A stretch of DNA of 37,869 nucleotides from a virus, in the IMG/VR virus record IMGVR_UViG_3300009703_000046, positions 1 to 37,869 of that record, one strand, 5' to 3'. Positions 21,586 to 31,092 of this stretch are shown here, in pieces. A program made the position numbers and the translations under genes. Under the pieces are notes generated by a model. That model had not been told where the DNA came from, searched no databases, and saw only the letters and a program-made list of their open reading frames with translations. Numbering within the stretch: the first letter of the stretch is position 1; each line of letters opens with the position of its first letter.

Positions 21586-23913
21586 TTGGGTTTAGAAAAT
21601 CTTAAAAGTATATTTTCAGATAATGCAGGAGTAAATCAAAGTCTATTAAGTGGTAGACATAACAATCCAGACCAATCTTATGCTGAATATGGATCTCTTG
21701 CAACAGAATTCAATATTGATAATACTCCAATATTTGAAACTACTCCTATAACAGAACTATCAACTACATTAAATGATCCAAGTAGTGATATACGATTTTC
21801 TGCTGGAATAGGATTTCCACCTGCAAAGATGAAATTATCAGTTGCAACCGAAGGTGCAGAATCAAGTTTATTTTATATAAATACGCCAACAGGCGATACA
21901 TTAGGTATAAGCGGTGCAATTAATAAACTCGGCAAATTATCCAAACTGCTTACTAAAGCCGGATTGGATGTCCCAAATATACCATTCAGTGCCGATTTAT
22001 CAGAATTATTTCCAGTACAAGATTTACGATATCAAAATACAGTTTTTGAATTAATTAATGGGACTAATACCCCAACAAACGATGATGCTCAAAATATTGA
22101 AGGTGAGGGTTCCAATTATGGAATTCCTACTTTTAAAAACCCACATAGAGGTGTAGCATTTCAAGTATTAGGTGATAATAGTTATGATACGCCAGTTAGA
22201 TATGGCGATGCACTACCACCCGAGGGCACCAACCTTGAATGGGCAATTGATCCGAAAATGGGATATCAACCACTGGGGACAAATGATCCTGGATTTACAA
22301 ATATTCAACAAATAGATTTTGGGGTAGATGATGACTATCCATATTTTGGATATCTCGATAGCGTTCACAATACATTAAGATTAAATATTACAAATCCGAT
22401 TCTTAATTTCACACCAGGTAATATACAATTTAAACATATAGATATTGGGTTAGATAATGTAAAATCAAAATTATCAAAATTATCATTAAACAATATAAAA
22501 GATTATTTAGATAAAAATATTAAATTAAAAAATCCATTTGCTGGTGTCAAATTATCAGATTTTAAGGGTATTAAAATAAAATTTAAATTAGAAAATGATA
22601 TTATCCAAGATATTGGAAAATCATTAGGTGGGTTATTAGATGGTGTAAGTGGATTTGGTAAGAAGTTTAAAGGGCCCGATTTATCATTCCTAATACCACA
22701 AGGATTTGGTTCAAGATTCGCTGGGTTTGGGAGCAAGGCAATGGCATTTGGAAAAAAAGCGGTTGCTGCGGGAAGTAAACTTGCCGATAAAGCCGCGGGC
22801 GTGGCCGGCGATGTTATCGATTTTGCACAAAAAATTAATCCAATTGAAAGTTTTACATTACCAGAACTTGATTTACAAAATCCATTTAGTATAAATAAAA
22901 CAGAATTCGGTGGGCAAGCATTTTTTAATAATAATGTAACCTCGAGATTACCAGATACAACATTAAAACCGAACAAGCCAATTAATTTTAGCAGGTCAAT
23001 TTCAAGAAGGGTGATGAACCCATTAGGTGGTTCTGAGTTGGGATCAGCTGTACTAAAACAGGGCGCAGATCAACGTGGGTATGTTGAAAATGATAAATCA
23101 CCCCCATATGAACAGCTCGGATTAACTAAATATGCTGGTGTTGGTAATGTAGGAAATTTAAAACCAATTTCTGAATATTATCCGAATAAGAGTATGGATG
23201 AAAAGGCAGGTGGAGATCGAATGACGATGGCTAAAATGTTATCGGGTAAAACACTATCAACTGCAGGATATGGAGTTACAAATGGGGTAAATGTAGAATC
23301 TGACTTAGAGGGATATCCATTCTATATTAAAGATTTGCGAAATGATACTTATATTATATTTAGAGCTTATTTAGAAGGACTAACGGAGGATATATCCCCA
23401 GCGTGGACACCTGAAAATTATATAGGAAGAAGTGAACCAGTTTATATTTACGAGCGCGCTGAAAGATCAGTTAATTTTACGTTAAATTTATTTGCACAAA
23501 CAGCTGGTGAATTAAATACAATTTATGATAAATTGAGAGCACTTACATCATTATGCTACCCAATGTATAAATCAGATTCACATTTTATTTCAAGTACAGG
23601 TGGCGCTGATACTGCAAATGTAACGGAGGCTATTGATACTGAAATTGAAATTCCGGGTAAGATTAGAATGAGCCCACCATTCATTTCATTTAGAATTGGT
23701 GAATTATTTGGAAGTAATCATTTTAATCAAACTGGGTATATGAAAAGTATAAGTTATTCATATCCCGATAATTCGCCATGGGAATATAGAGAAGGTCAAC
23801 GGGTGCCAAAATTTATTAAGGCAAATATTGGGTTTCAAATATTACATAGACAGGCACCACATATTGGTACTAGATTTTATGGTTATTCTGATATAAGCGT
23901 TCTTGATAAGTAA
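21586..23913 (+). CDS. large baseplate/tail-tube-associated structural protein (gp48-like?) (TTG start)
   Basis: A 775-residue protein starting at TTG 21586 with tggag upstream. The N-terminal 550 residues are unfamiliar, partly Gly/Lys-rich with helical stretches (FGSKAMAFGKKAVAAGSKLADKA). The C-terminal 220 residues look like a conserved tube-like domain: YPFYIKDLRNDTYIIFRAYL, GLTEDISPAWTPENYIGRSE, VYIYERAERSVNFTLNLFA, YDKLRALTSLCYPMY, then MSPPFISFRIGELF and GYMKSISYSYPDNSPWE. In T4 the gene after the tape measure is 48, the tail tube cap, whose fold is tube-like, and that is my best guess. It is twice the length of T4 gp48 (364), so the N-terminal part would be an addition. Confidence 0.5.
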   Translation: MGLENLKSIFSDNAGVNQSLLSGRHNNPDQSYAEYGSLATEFNIDNTPIFETTPITELSTTLNDPSSDIRFSAGIGFPPAKMKLSVATEGAESSLFYINTPTGDTLGISGAINKLGKLSKLLTKAGLDVPNIPFSADLSELFPVQDLRYQNTVFELINGTNTPTNDDAQNIEGEGSNYGIPTFKNPHRGVAFQVLGDNSYDTPVRYGDALPPEGTNLEWAIDPKMGYQPLGTNDPGFTNIQQIDFGVDDDYPYFGYLDSVHNTLRLNITNPILNFTPGNIQFKHIDIGLDNVKSKLSKLSLNNIKDYLDKNIKLKNPFAGVKLSDFKGIKIKFKLENDIIQDIGKSLGGLLDGVSGFGKKFKGPDLSFLIPQGFGSRFAGFGSKAMAFGKKAVAAGSKLADKAAGVAGDVIDFAQKINPIESFTLPELDLQNPFSINKTEFGGQAFFNNNVTSRLPDTTLKPNKPINFSRSISRRVMNPLGGSELGSAVLKQGADQRGYVENDKSPPYEQLGLTKYAGVGNVGNLKPISEYYPNKSMDEKAGGDRMTMAKMLSGKTLSTAGYGVTNGVNVESDLEGYPFYIKDLRNDTYIIFRAYLEGLTEDISPAWTPENYIGRSEPVYIYERAERSVNFTLNLFAQTAGELNTIYDKLRALTSLCYPMYKSDSHFISSTGGADTANVTEAIDTEIEIPGKIRMSPPFISFRIGELFGSNHFNQTGYMKSISYSYPDNSPWEYREGQRVPKFIKANIGFQILHRQAPHIGTRFYGYSDISVLDK

Positions 23914-23924
23914 GGAATATAATA

Positions 23925-24215
23925 ATGAGTAGATATAAAAATACGGGCATAAATAAATCAAAAATAACAGTAAATAGGCGACAAAAAGTCTTAAAATATA
24001 ATACTACAGTTTTTGATCCAATCCCAGAACGAAATGATGATATTTTTGTAATTGCACAAGAAGGAGATCGATTAGATACACTAGCATCTCAATTTTATGG
24101 TGATTCACATTTATGGTGGTTTATAGCAAAGGCGAATAATATATATACAATGAATATACCAGCGGAGACATCATTAAGGATACCAATTTCCATTGAAAAT
24201 GCAAAAGGTGATTAA
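23925..24215 (+). CDS. 53: LysM-like baseplate protein (gp53-like)
   Basis: A 96-residue protein. Residues 41-90 make up a LysM-type module (FVIAQEGDRLDTLASQFYGD, LWWFIAKANNI, ETSLRIPI). Small LysM proteins such as P2 gpX and the LysM part of T4 gp53 bind at the hub/wedge junction of contractile baseplates. Ribosome binding site aagga. It lies between tube-associated and hub genes, 11 and 8 bases from its neighbours. The wedge name gp53 is by analogy; the LysM call is firm. Confidence 0.7.
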   Translation: MSRYKNTGINKSKITVNRRQKVLKYNTTVFDPIPERNDDIFVIAQEGDRLDTLASQFYGDSHLWWFIAKANNIYTMNIPAETSLRIPISIENAKGD

Positions 24216-24223
24216 AATAAGTT

Positions 24224-27200
24224 ATGGCAGTTAATATTAATAAAAGAGTGTTCGGTGATGATATATTACCAAATGTTAAAGAAAAATTAAAAATCCGGCA
24301 GGCGTTAGCCTCAGCACCTGCACCACTAGATAGCCTCCAATCAACCGACAGTCTATATAATAGTAATTTTATAGATTCAGGGGATAATATTTTATTTGAG
24401 TTATCATCAAGGACTCCGTTTGCGAGAATATGGACTGCAGTTGAAATTCGAACTCATACGTTTGAGGAGGAATTAGATGAAATGCCATCAGAGGCCGAAA
24501 AATCAGATGATAAAATTTATATTTGGAATGACCATAATAAAGTTGATGTAAAGAAGGTAGAGTCTTTTGAAAAAATTGTATATGAAATTGGCAATCATAA
24601 TATTAATATATTCTCATCATCCCCTAATGAGCGTATGAGTTCAAAAAATAAATTTGAGAATTCTTCTAAGATTTTACCAAATGTGTTTGAATCAAATGAT
24701 AATGAATTTGCTAAACCACCAGCCGGAATCACATCAATTACATCTGGGACTGAGGGTGCATTAGGTACTATAAAGAAAACTACAGTAAATTTTACAATCC
24801 ACAATTTTCATGATTATGATAAAATATATTCACGATATTTCCTAAAACCAGGGGCTCAAATTTTTATTGATTTTGGTTGGGATACTGCGACATTATATGA
24901 TCCAAGAAATTTAATTGATGATACTACCCGATCCAAACTTAAACGGGGAACTACATTAGAAGATATTTTATTTGGAGATAAAGGGTATGTAACAGAATCA
25001 AATGGGGATTTAGAAACATTAATTGGATTTGTTACTACATTTGATTCTAAAATAAATGTAAATGGTAGTGTAGAATGTTCTTTAGAAATTATATCAAAAA
25101 ACGCAGCATTATTGCAACATGATTATGGCGGAAGCAATAAATTAAAAAATAGAATAATGCACTTATTAGATGCAGAAGTAATCAATTTCGCAGCAAAGCA
25201 TTTTACTGCATTTACAGATAATGAATTATTAAATCCAAATTGGACTAATAGTGCGGAATCTATAAATGATTTTAATAAAGTTGCACAATTATTCGCAGCA
25301 TCCAATTTAAAGGGTGTGCATAATATACCTACTGAAAAATCAACATTAACTGGTGTGTATTGGCAAGCGGTTATAAATTCTGCCGGAGAAACCTTACCTG
25401 GTAGTACAAAAAATATATATATTTCATGGGGATTATTTGAAGATAAAATATTAAATGGTGAATTTGGTATAGGTACAGATTTAGTATCAATTTTAGGGCA
25501 TAATAGCGAAAGTGGTAATTTTGAATCAAGATTTGATTCATCGAATACATTTATTAGGTGGGATAAAAATTTATTTTTAAGGCAAAAAAATGAAAAAGAT
25601 CCCACTAAATTAAGATTTATTTATCCAGACAATTGGGATAAAACATACAATTCTATACGAGGGATGATTCCAGTTGAGCACAAGCGTGCCAAAAATACTA
25701 TAAAAAAAGCAAAAAGTGATGCAGAACGATATTCTACATTCGAAGCACAATATGATCCAGGGGATGTAAATGAGGATGCTAGAACTGATTTAGATTCAAC
25801 CAGTGATTTAACCACTAAGAGGATACCATTCCGGGAAATGTTTATTTCATTAAAAGAAATAAAGAATGCATTTAATAATAATAATACAATATCCGGTGCA
25901 TTAAATTCTTTATTAAAAGCGATTAATTCAGATTCATATGATATTTTTAATTTACAGTTATCAAATACCAGACAAGATGCCACTCAAATATCAATCATAG
26001 ATAGAAATTTTGTGTATGCTGATAATGGAATAGATAGTGCAGATTTCTTTGATAATTTATTTATATTTAAACCACTATCCCCCGATTCAATTATAAAGAG
26101 TTATAATTTATCAATAACTACTCCAAAGGATGATTTACAAAGTATGATTGCTATACAATCATTACCCGCTGGAAAGAAATTATTTCCACTATCCCCGGTA
26201 ATTGATAGATACTTATCTATGAAAGCATCAAATTTAGAAAAAAATGAAAATGCCAATTCTAACCAGGGGATAGGGGTTAGTTATTTGCCAGAAATTGGAT
26301 CCTATTCTGGGGATAAAATAGAAGAAAATAATTCATTAGATAGTTCAATTTCATTCAATTTCAATAAAGATTCAATTTTTACAGAACAGACAAATTCATC
26401 TAAGACGTCGATATTAGATCAATATTCAGAAACTCTCGGTAGGGTGGTGGGTGAGGCTGTAGTACGCAACGCTATTGACAGGGCAAATGATCCCAATGAG
26501 GTGGTATCGGGTGGTAATAGTGAAAATTCAACTGATATGGATGATAGTCAACAAGAAGAGTTATTATCTAATGTTAAAATTGCATCTTCAATTGCAGAAT
26601 ATTATGGGTTTGTGGCAAAAAAAGATTTCATGGTTGATGAATTATCGACAATTATACCCGCAACACTATCTTTAAGTATTTATGGAATATCATCATTAAT
26701 TCCCGGAGATCTACTTAGGATAGATTATCTACCAGAACGTCAAAGAGAGATGATTTATTTTCAAATAACAAAGGTATCTCATAATATTGGATCATCGACA
26801 TGGACGACTGAAATTGAAACGGTTCCGAGACTACGAGCTATAAAAAAATTAAAAAGTGGATTATATTATAAACCAAAAGAAATTGCACTAACAAAAGTTA
26901 TACTAGATGATTTAAAATTATTAAAGATAGATAATTTATATGGGCACAATATAAAGAAATTTATTAAAAAACTAAAAATAGTTGACGTTCCAGATAATTT
27001 ATCTGAATTCGATTGGATGATGCAATTTGAATCAAAAGTAGATCAAGAAATTAATGTTAAACAATTACCGGGCGGTACTAAAGTGAGTCGCAAATTAATT
27101 AAGCCATATAAAAATGATTTTATAATACACAATATAAACAGTAAGATAGTCGATTCCGAGGGGTATTTTAATTATTTTAATGATACCCTTTCATATGATA

Positions 27201-27391
27201 TTAAATTAAAAATTGGTTCATTATATAATCTTTTAGTTGTTGGTCGTGAATGGTTGATTGTCCCATATTATTTATCTAGTATTGATTTACAAAAAATCAA
27301 TAAGTTTTTTATTAAATCACGGGAAACTACGCAACGGGTTGTAGAAAAGGCTGCGCAGGTTGATAGGATGGTAACTTATAGAAAAATCTAA
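24224..27391 (+). CDS. very large baseplate hub structural protein
   Basis: A 1055-residue protein, the largest in the window. Residues about 165-240 (PPAGITSITSGTEGALGTIK, TTVNFTIHNFHDYDKIYSRY, FLKPGAQIFIDFGWDT) and the section DLETLIGFVTTFDSKINVNG look like gp27/gpD-type hub beta domains. Near residues 790-870 the late part ATLSLSIYGISSLIPGDLLR, YLPERQREMIYFQITKVSHN and TWTTEIETVPRLR resembles the final domain of contractile-tail hub proteins. About 170 further residues follow. It is far longer than T4 gp27 (391), so it may combine hub functions. Position after the LysM gene and the tape measure supports a hub role. No lysozyme motif is seen. Confidence 0.6.
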   Translation: MAVNINKRVFGDDILPNVKEKLKIRQALASAPAPLDSLQSTDSLYNSNFIDSGDNILFELSSRTPFARIWTAVEIRTHTFEEELDEMPSEAEKSDDKIYIWNDHNKVDVKKVESFEKIVYEIGNHNINIFSSSPNERMSSKNKFENSSKILPNVFESNDNEFAKPPAGITSITSGTEGALGTIKKTTVNFTIHNFHDYDKIYSRYFLKPGAQIFIDFGWDTATLYDPRNLIDDTTRSKLKRGTTLEDILFGDKGYVTESNGDLETLIGFVTTFDSKINVNGSVECSLEIISKNAALLQHDYGGSNKLKNRIMHLLDAEVINFAAKHFTAFTDNELLNPNWTNSAESINDFNKVAQLFAASNLKGVHNIPTEKSTLTGVYWQAVINSAGETLPGSTKNIYISWGLFEDKILNGEFGIGTDLVSILGHNSESGNFESRFDSSNTFIRWDKNLFLRQKNEKDPTKLRFIYPDNWDKTYNSIRGMIPVEHKRAKNTIKKAKSDAERYSTFEAQYDPGDVNEDARTDLDSTSDLTTKRIPFREMFISLKEIKNAFNNNNTISGALNSLLKAINSDSYDIFNLQLSNTRQDATQISIIDRNFVYADNGIDSADFFDNLFIFKPLSPDSIIKSYNLSITTPKDDLQSMIAIQSLPAGKKLFPLSPVIDRYLSMKASNLEKNENANSNQGIGVSYLPEIGSYSGDKIEENNSLDSSISFNFNKDSIFTEQTNSSKTSILDQYSETLGRVVGEAVVRNAIDRANDPNEVVSGGNSENSTDMDDSQQEELLSNVKIASSIAEYYGFVAKKDFMVDELSTIIPATLSLSIYGISSLIPGDLLRIDYLPERQREMIYFQITKVSHNIGSSTWTTEIETVPRLRAIKKLKSGLYYKPKEIALTKVILDDLKLLKIDNLYGHNIKKFIKKLKIVDVPDNLSEFDWMMQFESKVDQEINVKQLPGGTKVSRKLIKPYKNDFIIHNINSKIVDSEGYFNYFNDTLSYDIKLKIGSLYNLLVVGREWLIVPYYLSSIDLQKINKFFIKSRETTQRVVEKAAQVDRMVTYRKI

Positions 27392-27434
27392 AAAAACCCT
27401 TGTTTCATAACAACAAAAATGGTTATATTATTAT

Positions 27435-28667
27435 ATGTATTATATCGTTATTCCAATATTTTCTGATCCAATATTGCACCCACTGCACGTGGATAATTTT
27501 TTATCATTATTATATGTTAAAGAAATTGGTGAAAATTCAAAAATGCTTACATTCAATCACACAGATTTATTATCTGAAGATTCATTTGATTTTTTAAAAG
27601 ATAAGATTATACTTACTCCAAATAAAAAGGAATTATTAACATTATATCCTTTCAAAGAAATATATGATATTAATTTATTAAATTTTTGGATTAATAATAA
27701 ACCATTAGCTTTGGATGATATTAAGTGTGATGTAATTGATATATTTCATAATCGATATTATAATTTAAAGAATATAAATGTACTAATTCCAATATATAAA
27801 CATCTTGAATATTGTGATAAAGTTTCTAAATTATTGGAAGATGTTTGGGGTAAAAAAGATTCAATTGAGTTTGATAGATATGATATATATAATAATGATT
27901 CAATATTAGCATTATATTCAATTGAACGAAATGGGATTGAAATGTCAGATGATGTATTAGATATTTTTGATGCGAGGGTGGAGAAGCATATATCAAATAA
28001 TAAACTATATTCTGATTACTTTTTATATACAAGCACGGGCCGACCATCAAATGCATTTGGCTCAATTAATTTTGCAGCATTAACGAAAGATCAGCAAAAG
28101 GCAATTATACCAGAAAATGATTATCTTATTGAATATGATTATGATGCATATCATCTAAGATTAATTGCAGATTTTATAGGATATACTTTTCCAGAAGGTT
28201 CGGTGCATGAGTATTTAGCAAGTTTTTATGGTGTAAATTATAAGGAATCAAAAGCGATTAGTTTTAGGCTCCTATATGGCGGTATAAATAATGATATAGC
28301 GAAATCAATACCATTCTTTGGAAAAGTGCAACAATTTATATATCAACTATGGGATACTTTTAATAAACAAAAATATATAAAAACGCATATTTATAATAGA
28401 AGACTATCATTAGATAACTATACTGATATGAATATGAATAAATTATTTAATTATTTATTACAAGCACATGAAACTGAATGTAACATAAAAACGATAATTG
28501 AACTTCAGAAATATTTATTTGGTAAGAAATCAAAATTAATATTATATAGATATGATAGTTTTCTATTTGATATTTCAAAACAAGATGGGGATAATATGTT
28601 ACAAAAAGTAAAACAAATTTTAGAAAGAAATGGACATCCAGTTAAATCGAGTGGGGGTATTATATGA
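27435..28667 (+). CDS. miniature, divergent family-A DNA polymerase
   Basis: A 410-residue protein with family-A polymerase motifs in correct order. Present are: a Pol I-like LYSIERNGIEMSDDVLD (161-176), TSTGRPS (199-205, Pol I TATGRLS), motif A D235-Y-D-A-Y-H240-L-R, motif B K273-AISFRLLY281-G, YIKTHIYNRRLSL (314-326), a LLQAHETE glutamine region (341-348), and motif C YRY-D374-S. Both metal-binding aspartates are kept, but the steric-gate Glu of motif A is His240 and the motif C His-Asp-Glu is Tyr-Asp-Ser. The distance from IERNG to TGR is about 35 residues, against over 100 in Pol I, so the thumb is nearly absent. No 3'-5' exonuclease motifs are recognised in the first 150 residues. No clear ribosome binding site. 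It could be active on special substrates, or a relic. Confidence 0.7.
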   Translation: MYYIVIPIFSDPILHPLHVDNFLSLLYVKEIGENSKMLTFNHTDLLSEDSFDFLKDKIILTPNKKELLTLYPFKEIYDINLLNFWINNKPLALDDIKCDVIDIFHNRYYNLKNINVLIPIYKHLEYCDKVSKLLEDVWGKKDSIEFDRYDIYNNDSILALYSIERNGIEMSDDVLDIFDARVEKHISNNKLYSDYFLYTSTGRPSNAFGSINFAALTKDQQKAIIPENDYLIEYDYDAYHLRLIADFIGYTFPEGSVHEYLASFYGVNYKESKAISFRLLYGGINNDIAKSIPFFGKVQQFIYQLWDTFNKQKYIKTHIYNRRLSLDNYTDMNMNKLFNYLLQAHETECNIKTIIELQKYLFGKKSKLILYRYDSFLFDISKQDGDNMLQKVKQILERNGHPVKSSGGII

Positions 28668-29926
28668 AAATAGATTTAGATGATATAATATCTAAATGGT
28701 CATTTGAAGTTTCAACTGGCATGCCGGATGTTAACAACCCAGCACATCTTGTAATTCTCGAAAATATACTTATGAAATTGGGATATGAGGAAATATCTTC
28801 AGAGTTATTATCTAACTTACGGGGTGAATTTAAATTGCATACAATTAAAGAAAATACTCTAGATGAGGGAATTATGGCCCAAACTACAAAACTTATTGAT
28901 TATATAACAGGTGCATTTAATGCCGGTAAAGTTTCTAATTTAAATATTTTAAATAAAATTAAAAGATTAGTAGATACGGATGCTGAGTTATATGGCGATA
29001 CAATAGATATTATTACAACATTTGGAATTCCGAATAAGTATGCTACTGAAATTACAAGACAAGCATTTAAAATGACGGATCCAACTGCATTTAATAAATA
29101 TTTACATAACCGCACATTAAATGTTTCGGATATAGGTGGTACATCATTAGTAAGTGCATTACAAAAAACTGGGATAGATAAAAAGTTTCTTGCGTGGTTA
29201 GTTGAATATAATTGGGTTGGGAATCCAACTATTGGGAAAGCTGAAGCTGCATTAGCAATTTTATTGAATGGCGCTTATAAGCCAAAATCGGGCGGTGATA
29301 TTCAGGTAAATGGTGCGGAAGTTGAGATTAAATTAAATGGTGGTAGAGTAAAGGGTCAATCAAAGAGTTCCGGTGGCGTAGGGGATGGGAATTTAGCTGC
29401 AAGTGTATTTAAAACTCAATTTGAATCTTTAATAAAATTATTTCCCAAAGATGTGCAAAAAGATTTATCGATACCAACTAAAACCGATTGGAATTTAACT
29501 GCCAATAATTGGGGGGTTGAGTCGTTCGGGTCAAAATTAATTGCAATGGCAGGTGAGCATAAATTAACATCAAAAATAAATAAATCAAAAATTGTAGATA
29601 TTTGGGTAGCTGGGTTTCAAAATGTATATAATGGGATATCCAATGATTATTTAAATTTCGTTGATAAACTTGTAAATAAAGATGGTAGTATCTCAAATAA
29701 GAAAAAGTTTTTAGATGGATTATTTGTTGCATTATTTAAATTCTATTATGATTTAGAAGGTTGGCACGCAATTATTGTAATGGATAAGGGGGCTACTAAA
29801 ATTGCAGTATTAAAAGGAACCGATGCTCATAATGAATCTAAAATACTAAAAACTTTTAGACACGATACTTCGCCAAGTTATGCATCAACTGCAAGCAGTT
29901 CAACCTTTAAGATCTTTCCGAAATAA
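28664..29926 (+). CDS. PD-(D/E)XK nuclease-like protein coupled to polymerase
   Basis: A 420-residue protein whose ATG overlaps the polymerase stop (atga), so the two are translationally coupled. The N-terminus KWSFEVSTGMPDVNNPAHLV and the following 180 residues are helical. In the middle lies a PD-(D/E)XK-like core: helix with E194 (GKAEAALAILL), then SGG-D212-IQVNGAEV-E221-I-K223, the G-D-(x)n-E-x-K arrangement of restriction/repair nucleases, followed by beta and helical segments (WHAIIVMDKGATKIAVLK). Likely a DNA nuclease. Its neighbours are a polymerase and baseplate genes. It could be a repair, defence-evasion or virion protein; the sequence does not decide. Confidence 0.6.
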   Translation: MKIDLDDIISKWSFEVSTGMPDVNNPAHLVILENILMKLGYEEISSELLSNLRGEFKLHTIKENTLDEGIMAQTTKLIDYITGAFNAGKVSNLNILNKIKRLVDTDAELYGDTIDIITTFGIPNKYATEITRQAFKMTDPTAFNKYLHNRTLNVSDIGGTSLVSALQKTGIDKKFLAWLVEYNWVGNPTIGKAEAALAILLNGAYKPKSGGDIQVNGAEVEIKLNGGRVKGQSKSSGGVGDGNLAASVFKTQFESLIKLFPKDVQKDLSIPTKTDWNLTANNWGVESFGSKLIAMAGEHKLTSKINKSKIVDIWVAGFQNVYNGISNDYLNFVDKLVNKDGSISNKKKFLDGLFVALFKFYYDLEGWHAIIVMDKGATKIAVLKGTDAHNESKILKTFRHDTSPSYASTASSSTFKIFPK

Positions 29927-29928
29927 TT

Positions 29929-30327
29929 ATGAGAACGCAATTACTCGCAACCTTTACGGATAAGGAAAGTTTAGATGATATCTTAGAACAAATTGAAGAT
30001 AAATATCCGATTGTCTTTAATAAGATTTATATTTTACAAAATGAAGATTCTATTAATGATTTAATTTGCACATATAATATAGATTTTGAAACTTCGGTAG
30101 ATTATAATTTAGTTTCAAATACAATATCATTACATAGAAAAAAACATTCAAATACATTATATACAATAAATGCGTTGAATGAAATTGTCGCGGAATTAAA
30201 TAATGGGGTGGTGGATAGTAAATTTATAGTACCATGGGAAAATTTTAAAAATACGATACTAGTTACAAATTCAGAAGGCTTAAATAAAATTAATACAAGA
30301 ATTTTTAAAATAATTAAAATAAATTAG
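29929..30327 (+). CDS. uncharacterised small protein, third gene of polymerase-nuclease unit
   Basis: A 132-residue acidic alpha/beta protein starting two bases after the nuclease-like gene. It begins MRTQLLATFTDKESLDDILE, then KIYILQNEDSINDLICTYNID, HSNTLYTINALNEIVAELN and a C-terminal basic tail. The alternating pattern suggests a small ferredoxin-like or RRM-like fold, without catalytic motifs. It ends the polymerase-nuclease unit, followed by a promoter-like element. Function unknown. Confidence 0.65.
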   Translation: MRTQLLATFTDKESLDDILEQIEDKYPIVFNKIYILQNEDSINDLICTYNIDFETSVDYNLVSNTISLHRKKHSNTLYTINALNEIVAELNNGVVDSKFIVPWENFKNTILVTNSEGLNKINTRIFKIIKIN

Positions 30328-30344
30328 TTGTTTGGGTAATTTAT

Positions 30345-30363
30345 TATATATTTATATATATAA
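30345..30363 (+). promoter_or_regulatory. putative phage promoter element before thioredoxin-like gene
   Basis: Reads tatatatttatatatataa, about 20 bases before the ATG at 30382, with taggag in between. Confidence 0.45.
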
Positions 30364-30381
30364 CACATAGGAGAAACGGTT

Positions 30382-31092
30382 ATGTCGAAAACAGAAGAAA
30401 CTCTACAAGTTGTAGAAGAAATAGAAGAATTATCACCTTTATATTATTTCTATTCAGTAGGATGTGGTTGGTGTAAAAAATCAGAACCAATCATTGATGA
30501 ATTGATTGATGAAGGGCACGATATTCTTAAACTTGATTTATCTGATCCAGAAAATAAGAAAATCAATGATGAATTAAAAAAAGAATTTAACACACAGTGC
30601 GGAACGCCGTGGTTAATTAATGCTGATACAGGTCACCAAATCTGTGGATTTCGTGAAAAAGATATTGTATTGAAATGGGTGAATGGTGAAGATATTCCTC
30701 AACCACCCAAACCAAAAGGTCCGCCACCTCCACCACCACAAGATTTTGATAATAAAGAACAAATTAAAACTTGGAAAGTAGAGTATGAAAAGTGGGTTAA
30801 AGAAAATAAACATATGCCAAATTTACCAAAAGCGGATGATATGTTAAATCGTTTGAAACAACAAAAGCAAATGATGGAACAACGACAAGCCCAGCAACAG
30901 GCAGGTGGTGATGATAATGTTAGATTAACAAATCTTGAAGTTAAACTTGATGCTTTGATTAAACATTTGGGTGTTAAAATAGACCCATCCAAATTGGCTA
31001 AGTCTAAACAACCTGTAATTCCACAAAAACAAAACTTTAAACCACCACCAGCTTCAAACAAACCACCAAAGGTAAAAAAAGGTAAGAAGTAG
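30382..31092 (+). CDS. thioredoxin-like protein with proline-rich and coiled-coil extension
   Basis: A 236-residue protein. Residues 18-105 form a thioredoxin/glutaredoxin fold: LYYFYSVGCGWCKKSEPIID with active site C28-G-W-C31 and the cis-proline motif CGTPWL. The fold is followed by a proline-rich linker (PKPKGPPPPPPQ), a helical region, a short coiled coil (VRLTNLEVKLDALIKHLG) and a basic proline/lysine tail. The domain reduces disulfides, for example in ribonucleotide reductase; a class II reductase gene begins at 37656. The extension is uncommon for phage thioredoxins and suggests attachment to a partner or to the virion. Its stop overlaps the start of the next gene. Confidence 0.85.
   Translation: MSKTEETLQVVEEIEELSPLYYFYSVGCGWCKKSEPIIDELIDEGHDILKLDLSDPENKKINDELKKEFNTQCGTPWLINADTGHQICGFREKDIVLKWVNGEDIPQPPKPKGPPPPPPQDFDNKEQIKTWKVEYEKWVKENKHMPNLPKADDMLNRLKQQKQMMEQRQAQQQAGGDDNVRLTNLEVKLDALIKHLGVKIDPSKLAKSKQPVIPQKQNFKPPPASNKPPKVKKGKK

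Noticed and set aside
27400-27597. Short + strand frame overlapping the polymerase start.
   Set aside because: The overlapping frame at 27435 carries polymerase motifs; this one has no recognisable content and no better ribosome binding site.
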